DNA of 64,000 nt from Algoriphagus sp. A40 (lineage in GTDB: Bacteria; Bacteroidota; Bacteroidia; Cytophagales; Cyclobacteriaceae). Under the pieces are notes generated by a model, which was not told the origin of the DNA, searched no databases, and saw only the letters and a program-made list of their open reading frames with translations. This document shows positions 55,269 to 63,638 of the stretch, piece by piece (position 1 is the first letter of the stretch; the number at the start of each line of letters is the position of its first letter). Both the position numbers and the translations under genes were made by a program. The stretch is taken from assembly GCF_002002735.1 (NCBI RefSeq), contig NZ_MUNY01000059.1, positions 62,001-126,000 on the forward strand, read 5' to 3'.

Positions 55269-55609
55269 TGAAACGCTTCTGCCTCACCCTTGACCTGATC
55301 GACGATCCTGAATCCATCCAACGGTACGAGAAATACCACGCTCCCGGAGCGGCATGGCCGGAGGTCACCCAACACGACATCGACTGCGGAATCCTCAATA
55401 TCGAGATCTTCCGCACCGGCAACCGCATGTTCATGATTCTGGAAACGGTGGATGAATTTACTTTTGAGAAAAAGGCCGAGCAAGACGCCGCCAACCCCAT
55501 CATCGCCAAATGGGAAGCGCTGATGTGGGGTTTTCAGCAATCGATTCCCTGGGCAAAACCCGGAGAAAAATGGGTGCTGATGGATCGGATATTTAAGTCC
55601 GGACTCTAG
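55268..55609 (+). CDS. rhaM: L-rhamnose mutarotase family protein (DUF718)
   Basis: A 113-residue dimeric alpha+beta barrel protein of the RhaM family. MKRFCLTLDLIDDPESIQRYEKYH carries the conserved tyrosine and histidine, followed by WPEVTQHDIDCGILNIEIF and IPWAKPGEKWVLMDRIF. The enzyme interconverts alpha and beta anomers of L-rhamnose or a similar 6-deoxysugar such as L-fucose. It belongs with the preceding three genes functionally, though 180 bp of heptamer repeats separate it. The symbol reflects the family; the natural sugar here may be fucose or galactose. Confidence 0.85.
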   Translation: MKRFCLTLDLIDDPESIQRYEKYHAPGAAWPEVTQHDIDCGILNIEIFRTGNRMFMILETVDEFTFEKKAEQDAANPIIAKWEALMWGFQQSIPWAKPGEKWVLMDRIFKSGL

Positions 55610-55751
55610 CTTCACTGCTTTTCTCAGCCAATTTTTGCTTACCAATTTCTTCTTTAATCTGAAGAAAATAAGGCATAGGAGAAAGCCTCATCCCCTCGGC
55701 AAAAGGCCAAAGAACAGCTTATGCGGTTTATTCTTCGTACCTTAAAAAGAA

Positions 55752-58016
55752 ATGAAAATTGTATTTTTAGGGACTTACCCCCCACGTGAATGCGGAATTG
55801 GGATTTTTACCAAAGATCTTTTTGATTCCATTATCCCCAATTCATCGACTGTCGGATCTTCCACACTCACGGAAAATGAACCCCTCGAAGGCTATGTCGT
55901 TGCCATGAATGACCATGACAACTCCTATCCCTACCCTAAGGAGGTTAAGTTAACCATACGACAAGAGCATCAGCGAGACTACCTGGAGGCAGTCAAATAC
56001 ATCAATTTAAGCGGCGCTGACCTTTGTATTCTGGAACACGAGTTTGGAATTTTCGGAGGTCAAAACGGCATCTACATCCTTCCGCTCCTTCACAGGCTGG
56101 AAATCCCACTGATTGTAACTCTACATACTGTCGTTGAGAAAAGCTCATACACCGAGAAGGCCGTCTTAAAGCAAATCTGTAAGATGGCCTACCGTGTGGT
56201 GGTGATGAGCCATAAGGCGATCGAATTTCTCGTCAATCTCTATGGAGTACCCCGAGAAAAAATTGTGTTTATCGAACACGGGGTGCCCGATATCCAATTC
56301 AATCAGGTTGAATCCAAGAAAGAGTTTAAGCTCGAAAACAAAAAATTCCTGCTCACTTTTGGCATTTTGAGCCGAAACAAAGGGATAGAAACGGTCATCC
56401 GCGCACTGCCCAAGGTGATCGAAAAGCATCCCGAGGTCATTTATATGATTTTGGGAAAAACTCATCCCAGTGTACTTTATCATTCCGGAGAAGAATACCG
56501 GACCTACCTTCAACTTCTGGTAAAAAACCACAAACTCAAAGACCATGTGGTGTTTCTGAATGAGTTTATCGGCCAAAAAGAACTGTTCAAATACCTGTCG
56601 GCATCGGACATCTACATCACGCCCTACCTGAATGAAGCGCAGATTACCAGCGGAACATTGTCCTATGCGGTGGGAGTCGGTTCGGCAGTGGTGTCCACTC
56701 CGTATTGGCATGCCTTGGAACTTTTGGCAGATGGACGTGGGAAACTTTTCAAATTCAACGACTCCGATGAGCTCTCCAAAATCCTGCTGTCTCTGCTGGA
56801 TAATCCCGCAGAACTCAGGCAAATCCGGAAAAAAGCATACGACTACGGCAGAACAATCACTTGGCCAAAGTCCGGCGAAAAGTACCTGACCCTCTTGAAA
56901 GAGGTACTGAAAGCAAATCCTGAGGTCATTTTTAAGCCGGAAACCCTGATCGATCCGCTTTTACTTCCACCTTTTTCTCTGGACCATATCGTGCGGCTTA
57001 CCGACGACACGGGAATTATTCAGCATGCAAAATTCGGCATCCCCAACCTCAAGGAAGGCTATTGCCTGGATGACAACTCCAGGGCTTTGTTGATGGTGCT
57101 CATGTCCTATTGCCAGACCAAAGACAAACACGCGTTGAAATTGGCGCCTATCTACCTGAGCTACATTCATTTCATGCAAAACAAAGACGGAACCTTCCGG
57201 AATTTCCTCAGTTTCAGCCGGGAGTTTCTCGATGAAGTTGGCTCTGAAGACTCTTTTGGAAGGACAATTTGGGCATTGGGTTATCTTTTGGCCAATGCCC
57301 CCAATGACGCCTATTTCCAAATGGGCCGGTTGGTGTTTTTTGAGGCGGCTCCAAATTTTGAAAAAATCAAATCTATCCGAGGTATCGCCAACACCATGTT
57401 GGGCATTTGTTATTACCTAAAAACCAACCCTTCGGATGACGGAATGAAGGAAGTTTTAAAAAGACTTACGGGAGTTTTGGTCCTTCACTACGAAAGAAAC
57501 AGCACACCGGACTGGCGTTGGTTTGAATCCCTTTTTGCTTATGATAATGGAATTTTGCCTTTGGCACTCTTGCATGCAGCTGAACTATTGAATGATGAAA
57601 AAGTCACCCGTGTTGCCATGGAGAGCATGGAATTTCTCACCGAAATCACACTGAAAGATGGATACCTGTCTGTCGTTGGCAATGAAAACTGGTACAAAAA
57701 AGATGAGGAAAGAGCCATGTTTGCCCAGCAGCCCCTTGATGCCCTGGCCATGATCCTGATGTTTCAACAGGCTTATCACATAACACACGAAAAAGAATAC
57801 CTCAGGAAGTTATTCTCTTGCTTTATGTGGTTTCTCGGAGAAAATGACCTCCGGATGAGCCTTTTCGATTTTGAAACCAAAGGCTGCTGCGATGGACTTG
57901 AAAGCTATGGCATCAACCGAAATCAGGGCGCAGAAAGCTCTCTGGCATATTTAATTTCCTACTTGACCGTCCTGCAGGCTTTCGAAAAAATCGAAGAGAA
58001 ACAGTTGCCCATTTAG
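55752..58016 (+). CDS. GT4 glycosyltransferase fused to an alpha/alpha-toroid domain
   Basis: A 754-residue cytoplasmic protein. Residues 1 to about 390 are a GT-B glycosyltransferase of family 4: glycine-containing start MKIVFLGTYPPRECGIGIF, nucleotide-sugar region LTFGILSRNKGIETVIRALP, and EAQITSGTLSYAVGVGSAVVST in the donor site. Residues about 400-750 are helical with repeated hairpins (YCLDDNSRALLMVLMSYC, WRWFESLFAYDNGILPLALL), as in (alpha/alpha)6 glycosidase-like domains. The fusion suggests synthesis and trimming, or glycan binding, by one protein. It leads a cluster with another GT4 and a GH130 enzyme. Confidence 0.88.
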   Translation: MKIVFLGTYPPRECGIGIFTKDLFDSIIPNSSTVGSSTLTENEPLEGYVVAMNDHDNSYPYPKEVKLTIRQEHQRDYLEAVKYINLSGADLCILEHEFGIFGGQNGIYILPLLHRLEIPLIVTLHTVVEKSSYTEKAVLKQICKMAYRVVVMSHKAIEFLVNLYGVPREKIVFIEHGVPDIQFNQVESKKEFKLENKKFLLTFGILSRNKGIETVIRALPKVIEKHPEVIYMILGKTHPSVLYHSGEEYRTYLQLLVKNHKLKDHVVFLNEFIGQKELFKYLSASDIYITPYLNEAQITSGTLSYAVGVGSAVVSTPYWHALELLADGRGKLFKFNDSDELSKILLSLLDNPAELRQIRKKAYDYGRTITWPKSGEKYLTLLKEVLKANPEVIFKPETLIDPLLLPPFSLDHIVRLTDDTGIIQHAKFGIPNLKEGYCLDDNSRALLMVLMSYCQTKDKHALKLAPIYLSYIHFMQNKDGTFRNFLSFSREFLDEVGSEDSFGRTIWALGYLLANAPNDAYFQMGRLVFFEAAPNFEKIKSIRGIANTMLGICYYLKTNPSDDGMKEVLKRLTGVLVLHYERNSTPDWRWFESLFAYDNGILPLALLHAAELLNDEKVTRVAMESMEFLTEITLKDGYLSVVGNENWYKKDEERAMFAQQPLDALAMILMFQQAYHITHEKEYLRKLFSCFMWFLGENDLRMSLFDFETKGCCDGLESYGINRNQGAESSLAYLISYLTVLQAFEKIEEKQLPI

Positions 58017-58150
58017 GGATATTTTGAATTTCTGCCCCGACAAGACCGAGCAATTGAGAGTCACATAAAATCGCCTCTTAAAATAAACACACCCATACCA
58101 CCGGCTAGACTGCCTAGTTGATTGACAAAATTTTCTTTACTAATCAACAC

Positions 58151-59161
58151 ATGAAAATAGCCATCCTATCACCCATTGCCTGGAGGACGCCTCCGTTGAA
58201 TTACGGTCCATGGGAACAAGTTGCTTCGAATATCGCTGAAGGCTTGCTTGAGAGAAAAATTGACGTCACCTTGTTTGCCACAGGTAACTCCATCACCAAA
58301 GGCAAACTTCAATTTGTCTCCAAAAAAGGCTACGCAGAAAACCCGGAGATAGACCCCAAAGTCTGGGAATGTCTTCACATCAGTAATCTGATGGAAAAAG
58401 CCGATCAGTTCGATCTGATACACAACCATTTTGATTTTCTGCCCCTGACCTATTCCCGGCTGATCAAAACCCCAATGCTGACAACCATTCATGGTTTTTC
58501 GTCGGAGAAAATCGTCCCGGTTTACAAAAAATACAACGACACCAATGCCTTCGTATCCATCAGTAATTCCGACCGACATCCAGAGCTGGATTACATCGGG
58601 ACAGTGTATAATGGGATTAATCCGGAGGAATTTACGTTTAAAAAAGTAGCACAGGATTACCTGTTGTTTTTTGGCCGAATTCATCCGGAAAAAGGCACCC
58701 AAGAGTCCATTCAGATTGCAAAAAAATCGGGCAGAAAACTCATCATCTCCGGCCTGATCCAAGACCAGCACTACTTTGATAGCCAAGTAAAACCATTTAT
58801 CGATGGCGATACCGTCGAATATGCAGGGAACTCAGGTCCACAAGAAAGAGATAAATTATTGGGTGAGGCATCCGCATTGCTTCATCCCATCAGTTTCAGG
58901 GAACCGTTTGGTCTCAGTGTCGCTGAGGCCATGATGTGCGGGACTCCGGTGATTGCATTCAACCTCGGATCTATGCCTGAACTGATCCAAGATGGGGAAA
59001 CTGGTTTCTTGGTGACTAACCTGGAGGAAGCAGTCGCAGCAGTGAAGAACCTAGGCCAAATCAGGCGGGAAAACTGCAGAACCCATGCCCTTGCCAAATT
59101 CAGCAAGGATACGATGACGGACAATTACCTTGAGCTTTATCATAAACTATTGGGTAGGTGA
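58151..59161 (+). CDS. GT4 glycosyltransferase
   Basis: About 336 residues from ATG 58151 (MKIAILSPIAWRTPPLNYGPWE); an earlier in-frame TTG adds only a leader-like tail. The GT-B fold shows LTTIHGFSSEKIVPVYKKYN, a VYNGINPEEFTFKK motif typical of GT4, LLFFGRIHPEKGTQESIQIA at the donor domain start, and FREPFGLSVAEAMMCGTPVI with the EX7E-like catalytic pair. It follows the fused GT4 by 134 bp. The glycan made cannot be read from the sequence; the GH130 neighbour points to mannosides. Confidence 0.9.
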   Translation: MKIAILSPIAWRTPPLNYGPWEQVASNIAEGLLERKIDVTLFATGNSITKGKLQFVSKKGYAENPEIDPKVWECLHISNLMEKADQFDLIHNHFDFLPLTYSRLIKTPMLTTIHGFSSEKIVPVYKKYNDTNAFVSISNSDRHPELDYIGTVYNGINPEEFTFKKVAQDYLLFFGRIHPEKGTQESIQIAKKSGRKLIISGLIQDQHYFDSQVKPFIDGDTVEYAGNSGPQERDKLLGEASALLHPISFREPFGLSVAEAMMCGTPVIAFNLGSMPELIQDGETGFLVTNLEEAVAAVKNLGQIRRENCRTHALAKFSKDTMTDNYLELYHKLLGR

Positions 59162-59220
59162 AAGCGCCTCGGCTGGATGGCTATTCTAGGAGATAAGATC
59201 AACCCAAATCTGGTCGTAAT

Positions 59221-59465
59221 CCAAAAAACAACAGGATGAAGCAGAAATCGCTCATAAAATTTATTTCACCCCTTGCGGGGTTTAAATGAATGCTTAGCCA
59301 ATCGATCCTATAATAATTCCAGCCATACTGGCTTTTAAATCCTGAAGGGATAACAGGATTATAGCTTTAAACGTGTCCCTTATGTAAGATAACCCTGAAG
59401 GGGTGACATCATTTTTATCGAAAATGGTAAAAGCGATTTCCCTGCAGGATGCAGACCATCCTCTG
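59221..59465. repeat. CCCTGAAGGGGT-type intergenic repeat with an inverted copy
   Basis: The 363-bp gap before the GH130 gene carries three copies of a short imperfect palindrome: CACCCCTTGCGGGGTTTAAA (near 59267), TCCTGAAGGGAT (near 59340) and ACCCTGAAGGGGTGACAT (near 59392). The first, read on the minus strand, and the third are followed by related tails (GAGCGATTTCTGC versus AAGCGATTTCCCTGC), so they are inverted copies of a longer unit. No gene fits in this gap. Confidence 0.65.
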
Positions 59466-59524
59466 ACCAAGGCTCAAGATTAGGTCACAGATTAGATTAA
59501 CATTAGTAAACTGAATAATCACCC

Positions 59525-60985
59525 ATGACCCTCAAAAAACCAATAGTCAGAAGAAGCAGAACCAAAATTCTCAGGAATTCCTCCCGGGTAATTACGCGTT
59601 CGCATATTCCTGAAATATCCCGAATCCCAAAAATCATCGCCAGAGTAGTCAATATTTCAGAGGAAAAAGCCGAAGAAATCCTCCATTCCGTCAACGGTCA
59701 TTTCATTACCAGACATAAAAACATTGAGGCAATTTTTAAAGAAAATTTTGACAAAATCTCACGATACATCCTGGAAGATCCGCACCCAAGTGCTACGAAA
59801 CAGCTTTTGATTGGTGCCCTTTTTACCATGGAGTATTCCATTGAATCAGCAGCACTCTTTAACCCCTCCATGGTCCCACATCCGGATCAGACCGGAGTAG
59901 CAGAAGGCTGTCTTCGGTTTATCATGAGTCTTAGGGCAACGGGTGAGGGCCACATTTCTTCAATCGTTTTCCGAAGCGGAATCTTAAAAGAAGACTGCAC
60001 CTTCATGATTGATCCGGTCAGCGAATATTTGGAAACTCCCCGAATCCGGCACGATCAGTCCTATGATACGCATTTGTTTCAGACCAAATTGAAGAGCATG
60101 AAAATCTATGGTGATACCATTGAACGGGTTTTTAAAAAATTGCCTGCCCAATTCACTTTCGATGAGTTAAAAACCAGGATCTCATCTCTTCAGTTGAAAA
60201 ATAAGGAGGACATCGACAAGGAAGTCTTGCAAAACATCAATTGGCTGGCTGACTCCAATTATTTTATTCGGTTTGACTCCAAAAACGATATTTCCGAGCG
60301 GGTGATTTTCCCCCAATCAGAAAATGAAAACAGAGGTATTGAAGATGCCCGGTTTGTCAGGTTTATAGAAGAAGGCAAACAGCCAATCTACTATGCAACC
60401 TACACCGCTTACAACGGAATCCGCATCCTTCCGCAACTGCTGATGACCAAGGATTTCCTGAACTTTGATATCCTCACACTCAATGGAAAAGCTGTTCAAA
60501 ACAAAGGAATGGCACTTTTCCCCAGAAAAATAGATGGAAAATATGTCATGCTTTCCCGACAGGACGGAGAAAACAATTACATCATGTTTTCCGACAACAT
60601 GCATTTTTGGGACACGGCAAAACTGATACAGGAACCCAAGATGCCCTGGGAATTTTTCCAGATTGGAAATTGTGGCTCCCCGATCGAATTAAAGGAAGGA
60701 TGGCTGGTGTTGACTCACGGCGTGGGAGCGATGAGGCAATATTCGATTGGCGCTGTGTTGCTTGATTTGAAAGATCCTACAAAGATGATCGCCCGACTGG
60801 AGGAACCACTGCTGACTCCCAACGAGGAAGAGCGGGAAGGATATGTACCAAATGTGGTGTATTCCTGCGGTGGACTCATCCATCAGGACACCCTGATCAT
60901 TCCCTATGCCATGTCTGATATCAGTTCGGGAATTTCATCGGTAAAATTGAGTGATTTGATTGCATGCATGGTGCCCTACAACTAA
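59525..60985 (+). CDS. GH130-family glycoside phosphorylase-like protein
   Basis: A 486-residue protein with a helical N-terminal extension (1-110) and a five-bladed beta-propeller. The GH130 style is clear in ENRGIEDARFVRFIEEGKQP (catalytic-region Asp), YYATYTAYNGIRILPQL, QNKGMALFPRKIDGKYVMLSR, GNCGSPIELKEGWLVLTHGVG and IPYAMSDISSGI. GH130 enzymes phosphorolyse or hydrolyse beta-mannosides (beta-1,4 or beta-1,2). No signal peptide is seen, so it works in the cytoplasm. Next to two GT4 enzymes it may recycle a mannoside made by them, an inference from gene order. Confidence 0.87.
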   Translation: MTLKKPIVRRSRTKILRNSSRVITRSHIPEISRIPKIIARVVNISEEKAEEILHSVNGHFITRHKNIEAIFKENFDKISRYILEDPHPSATKQLLIGALFTMEYSIESAALFNPSMVPHPDQTGVAEGCLRFIMSLRATGEGHISSIVFRSGILKEDCTFMIDPVSEYLETPRIRHDQSYDTHLFQTKLKSMKIYGDTIERVFKKLPAQFTFDELKTRISSLQLKNKEDIDKEVLQNINWLADSNYFIRFDSKNDISERVIFPQSENENRGIEDARFVRFIEEGKQPIYYATYTAYNGIRILPQLLMTKDFLNFDILTLNGKAVQNKGMALFPRKIDGKYVMLSRQDGENNYIMFSDNMHFWDTAKLIQEPKMPWEFFQIGNCGSPIELKEGWLVLTHGVGAMRQYSIGAVLLDLKDPTKMIARLEEPLLTPNEEEREGYVPNVVYSCGGLIHQDTLIIPYAMSDISSGISSVKLSDLIACMVPYN

Positions 60986-60991
60986 GCGTCT

Positions 60992-62455
60992 TTAATCCGC
61001 CAAGACCGTCACCTGTTCCCCAGCTTTGACCTCCGTCAGGACAAAGGAGTATGTGCGGCCGTGATCCTGTGCTTTTTGGGATTGGACCTTCGCTCCGTTG
61101 ATCCAAAGAAAGGCATGATCCCCGGGAATCCCTGCGCTCCATTGAATCGGATTCGCGCCCAAATTGGTGAGCGTTGTTTTTTTTAAACCTTCATGTTTTA
61201 CGGAAATTTGGCCTGAAAGCACAGGTACTTCTTTGAGTTCCGCCCAGTCAGATGCGGAAGCAAGTCGGGGCAAAGTGGTTACAGTTTGAGTAGCAGCATC
61301 CGGCTCGATTCCCATCAGTCCCCGTGCAACGTGCTCGATAACGGTGTAGGAGTTTTCAGGATAGTCACGTCTGGCATTTTCAGGGCTACAAAGGTCCACG
61401 AGCATCTCATTTGCTGCTTTGGAATAGCCGTTTTCATAAAAAATAATCGGCAGGTAGGACTTCAGTTCCACGATTAGCTTGGGGTAACTCGCCAGGTAAG
61501 CGTCCGTCAACTTCTGAATCCTGCTTTGATCATGGATGGCCCCAAAGTAAAGCAGGTAATGCAAGTAAGCTTGATTGTCCTCAACCATAAAATAATCAAA
61601 GCTCCCGTCTTCGTATTGGATGGAGCGGTACTCCTTCCTTTGGCTGTCCCACCAGAATTTCTCCAAAAACTCCTGCTCCGTCTGGGCTCTCGCCTGGAAT
61701 TTTGCAGCTCCTTCAGAATTACCCTGAGCGGCCAAAACTTGTGAATAAGCTTGGTATGCGGCAATGAGGGAAGCAGACAGGTCGATTCCCAGTTTGACTT
61801 TCCCCCGGCCACCTTCGTTGTACGTGGGGATGCCCCGGCTGCTCCCGAAGCGTTTGGCTTCACTGCTGTGCAAATCCCTGTTACGTGCGGTAATTTCTTT
61901 GGCTCCCAGATCCCAGTGATCCACATATTCATTCATGCTCAAAGCATAGAAATTTCGGAACTCAGGTCCATCAAGGTAGGCAGGATCTCCCGTCCATTGA
62001 TAGAGTCTCCAGGCATTGTAGACCACATCAAAATTTGCCGGAAGGTTGTACCAAAAATCCCGGTCGTTTTCGTAATCCACCGGTGCGGGCTTGTCGTAGC
62101 GGTTGATTTCCCAATAGGAGCAGTAGTCTTGCTCTGCACTGATGTTTTGGGCAAACTTCTGAAACATGTTGAGGTTGTGCCTGCCCAACCCAAGCAACTC
62201 CGCCCCGATGGCCTGATGGGACACATCCCGCATGCAAAAAGCCTCCCTGTTGGGAAGGGCTGCCTCATACCAGGGGCCAACCGGATCCCCACTGTCATGG
62301 GCAAAGGAAAGGGCTTTTTCTTTGGCCCATACAAAGGCCTGATTTAAGGGTTCATGATTACTCTGAAAACTGATGGTGCTTTGGGCAAAAAGGCTGGAAA
62401 ATACTCCTGAAATCAGAAAAAGAGCGAGGAGGACACTCGAAATGCACTTGGTCAT
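60992..62455 (-). CDS. Secreted six-hairpin glycosidase-like protein
   Basis: A 487-residue exported protein with signal peptide MTKCISSVLLALFLISGVFSSLFAQ. The mature part has the helical hairpin pattern of (alpha/alpha)6 glycosidases: SFAHDSGDPVGPWYEAALPN, REAFCMRDVSHQAIGAELLG, FWYNLPANFDVVYNAWRLYQ, and RDYPENSYTVIEHVARGLMGIEP near the end, followed by a beta domain. The CMRD acidic residue and later glutamates are candidate catalytic residues. It resembles GH78/GH95-like enzymes in style, so rhamnosidase- or fucosidase-type activity is possible. It converges with the GH130 gene with a gap of 6 bp. Confidence 0.8.
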   Translation of the reverse strand: MTKCISSVLLALFLISGVFSSLFAQSTISFQSNHEPLNQAFVWAKEKALSFAHDSGDPVGPWYEAALPNREAFCMRDVSHQAIGAELLGLGRHNLNMFQKFAQNISAEQDYCSYWEINRYDKPAPVDYENDRDFWYNLPANFDVVYNAWRLYQWTGDPAYLDGPEFRNFYALSMNEYVDHWDLGAKEITARNRDLHSSEAKRFGSSRGIPTYNEGGRGKVKLGIDLSASLIAAYQAYSQVLAAQGNSEGAAKFQARAQTEQEFLEKFWWDSQRKEYRSIQYEDGSFDYFMVEDNQAYLHYLLYFGAIHDQSRIQKLTDAYLASYPKLIVELKSYLPIIFYENGYSKAANEMLVDLCSPENARRDYPENSYTVIEHVARGLMGIEPDAATQTVTTLPRLASASDWAELKEVPVLSGQISVKHEGLKKTTLTNLGANPIQWSAGIPGDHAFLWINGAKVQSQKAQDHGRTYSFVLTEVKAGEQVTVLAD

Positions 62456-62583
62456 CTTGGAAATTTTTGGGCTGTTGAATATCCGAATTTTTCAATTGGA
62501 CCAATAGGGTGATCTCGGAAAAGTTAGAAAGGGACTACAAGAACAAGTATGTGAATAAAATCACCTCTAAGAACTGCAAAGAA

Positions 62584-62889
62584 TTTTAACCGCAAAGCCC
62601 ACCAAGGGAAAATAACGGGTTTAAATCCTCTTTTGGGACCGCAATCCATCTTTCACAAACAGACCATTTTTGAGGGCACAGAGGCTAAAAGCTTCGCTTT
62701 TTTTTGGGTCCACACAACCCTAGAATTTTTCTGACTCAATAGCGAATTCCTACGTGACCTCTCAATGGTTAAAAAGCCTCAGCTTTTTCTCCCCACTCTT
62801 GAAAAAGGTCTGAGCGGAAGAAAAGGATTGAAGTTTGGGACAGGATCAAATTCCCCGGATATTAATTCTCTGAGGCCTCTGTGGTAAAA
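62584..62889. mobile_element. MITE-like non-coding element, copy B
   Basis: The 502-bp gap between the secreted glycosidase and hopJ genes has no gene. It contains TTTTAACCGCAAAG (62584-62597) and, inverted, CCTCTGTGGTAAAA (62876-62889) as ends. Inside are two hairpins (AAAAGC/GCTTTT near 62687 and AAAAAGC/GCTTTTT at 62771-62788) and TTGAAAAAGGTC. Order and sequence of parts match copy A at 340-567. A further CGTGTTCCTTAGCGTCCTTTG tail follows the right end, as in copy A. Confidence 0.45.
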
Positions 62890-62957
62890 AATCCTTCGTG
62901 TTCCTTAGCGTCCTTTGTGGCTAAAATCCCCGATCTTCGCCCCAAAAATCAGTACCC

Positions 62958-63293
62958 ATGACATTCCCTGAAAAAATCCAGTTAGCCCCCGAAACCTTCG
63001 CGTTCTCTGAAGTTATCGCCTACATCGATGCCCACTACGACTTCACTCCTACCCGCTTCACCAACGGCAATACAGTTAACGAAGCCGGACAAAACAACGG
63101 CAGCTGCAAGGTCTTTTCTTTCGCCAAGCTGCAGGGACTAACCAAGGAACAAACCCTTGCCCTTTTCGGAGATTATTACCGAATTGATGTCCTTGGAAAT
63201 CCGGCCGGCACCGATCACCAAAACATCCGCAACTTCATCCAATTCGGCTGGGATGGAATCCGGTTTGAGGGAGAGGCGTTGAAGGAAAAGTAA
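62958..63293 (+). CDS. HopJ type III effector family protein
   Basis: A 111-residue protein matching the HopJ family: FAFSEVIAYIDAHYDFTPTR, then FTNGNTVNEAGQNNGSCKVF, then LALFGDYYRIDVLGNPAGTD and NIRNFIQFGWDGIRFEG. Despite the name, most members occur in bacteria without type III secretion, and no secretion genes are seen here, so a housekeeping cytoplasmic role is more likely; the function is unknown. It is monocistronic with its own hairpin terminator. Confidence 0.9.
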   Translation: MTFPEKIQLAPETFAFSEVIAYIDAHYDFTPTRFTNGNTVNEAGQNNGSCKVFSFAKLQGLTKEQTLALFGDYYRIDVLGNPAGTDHQNIRNFIQFGWDGIRFEGEALKEK

Positions 63294-63309
63294 ACTTCCT
63301 ATTCCAACC

Positions 63310-63346
63310 TTGGTCTGTGTCCTCACAGACCAAAATACTTTTTTTA
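63310..63346 (+). terminator. Terminator after the hopJ-family gene
   Basis: TTGGTCTGTG (63310-63319) pairs perfectly with CACAGACCAA (63324-63333) around TCCT, followed by AATACTTTTTTT. Confidence 0.8.
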
Positions 63347-63444
63347 AGAACTGTCGGATTGAAAATCCTACTACAGGACTTCGGAATTGCAAATTCCGAA
63401 GAGCGGGAGAGCGGGATCATTTGATTTCAAAATAACAATAAGCA

Positions 63445-63477
63445 AGACCTGCCAGGTTTTGAAAACCTGGCAGGTCT
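63445..63477. repeat. 33-bp perfect palindrome (REP-like)
   Basis: Arms of 16 bp (AGACCTGCCAGGTTTT and its complement) surround a single G. It lies in the otherwise empty 345-bp gap 63294-63638. It lacks a T tract, and I recall closely similar palindromes in many Bacteroidota genomes, so a dispersed REP-like element is more likely than a terminator. Confidence 0.75.
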
Positions 63478-63638
63478 AAATCCCACCCCTCTTTCCTCCT
63501 GGTTTTTAACAGGTTACTTTCATTCTATAGTTGCAATCTGATTTTATTTAGCTTAATTTTTTCCAATTATTTAGAAGAATACTCCTGTCTGCAATCAACA
63601 TTCTTTTTAGTTTTTTTTCACAATAAACCCCGATTGTT

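Noticed and set aside
62958..63293. HopJ-family protein as evidence for a type III secretion system
   Set aside because: No secretion gene is in the window and the family is widespread in bacteria without such systems.
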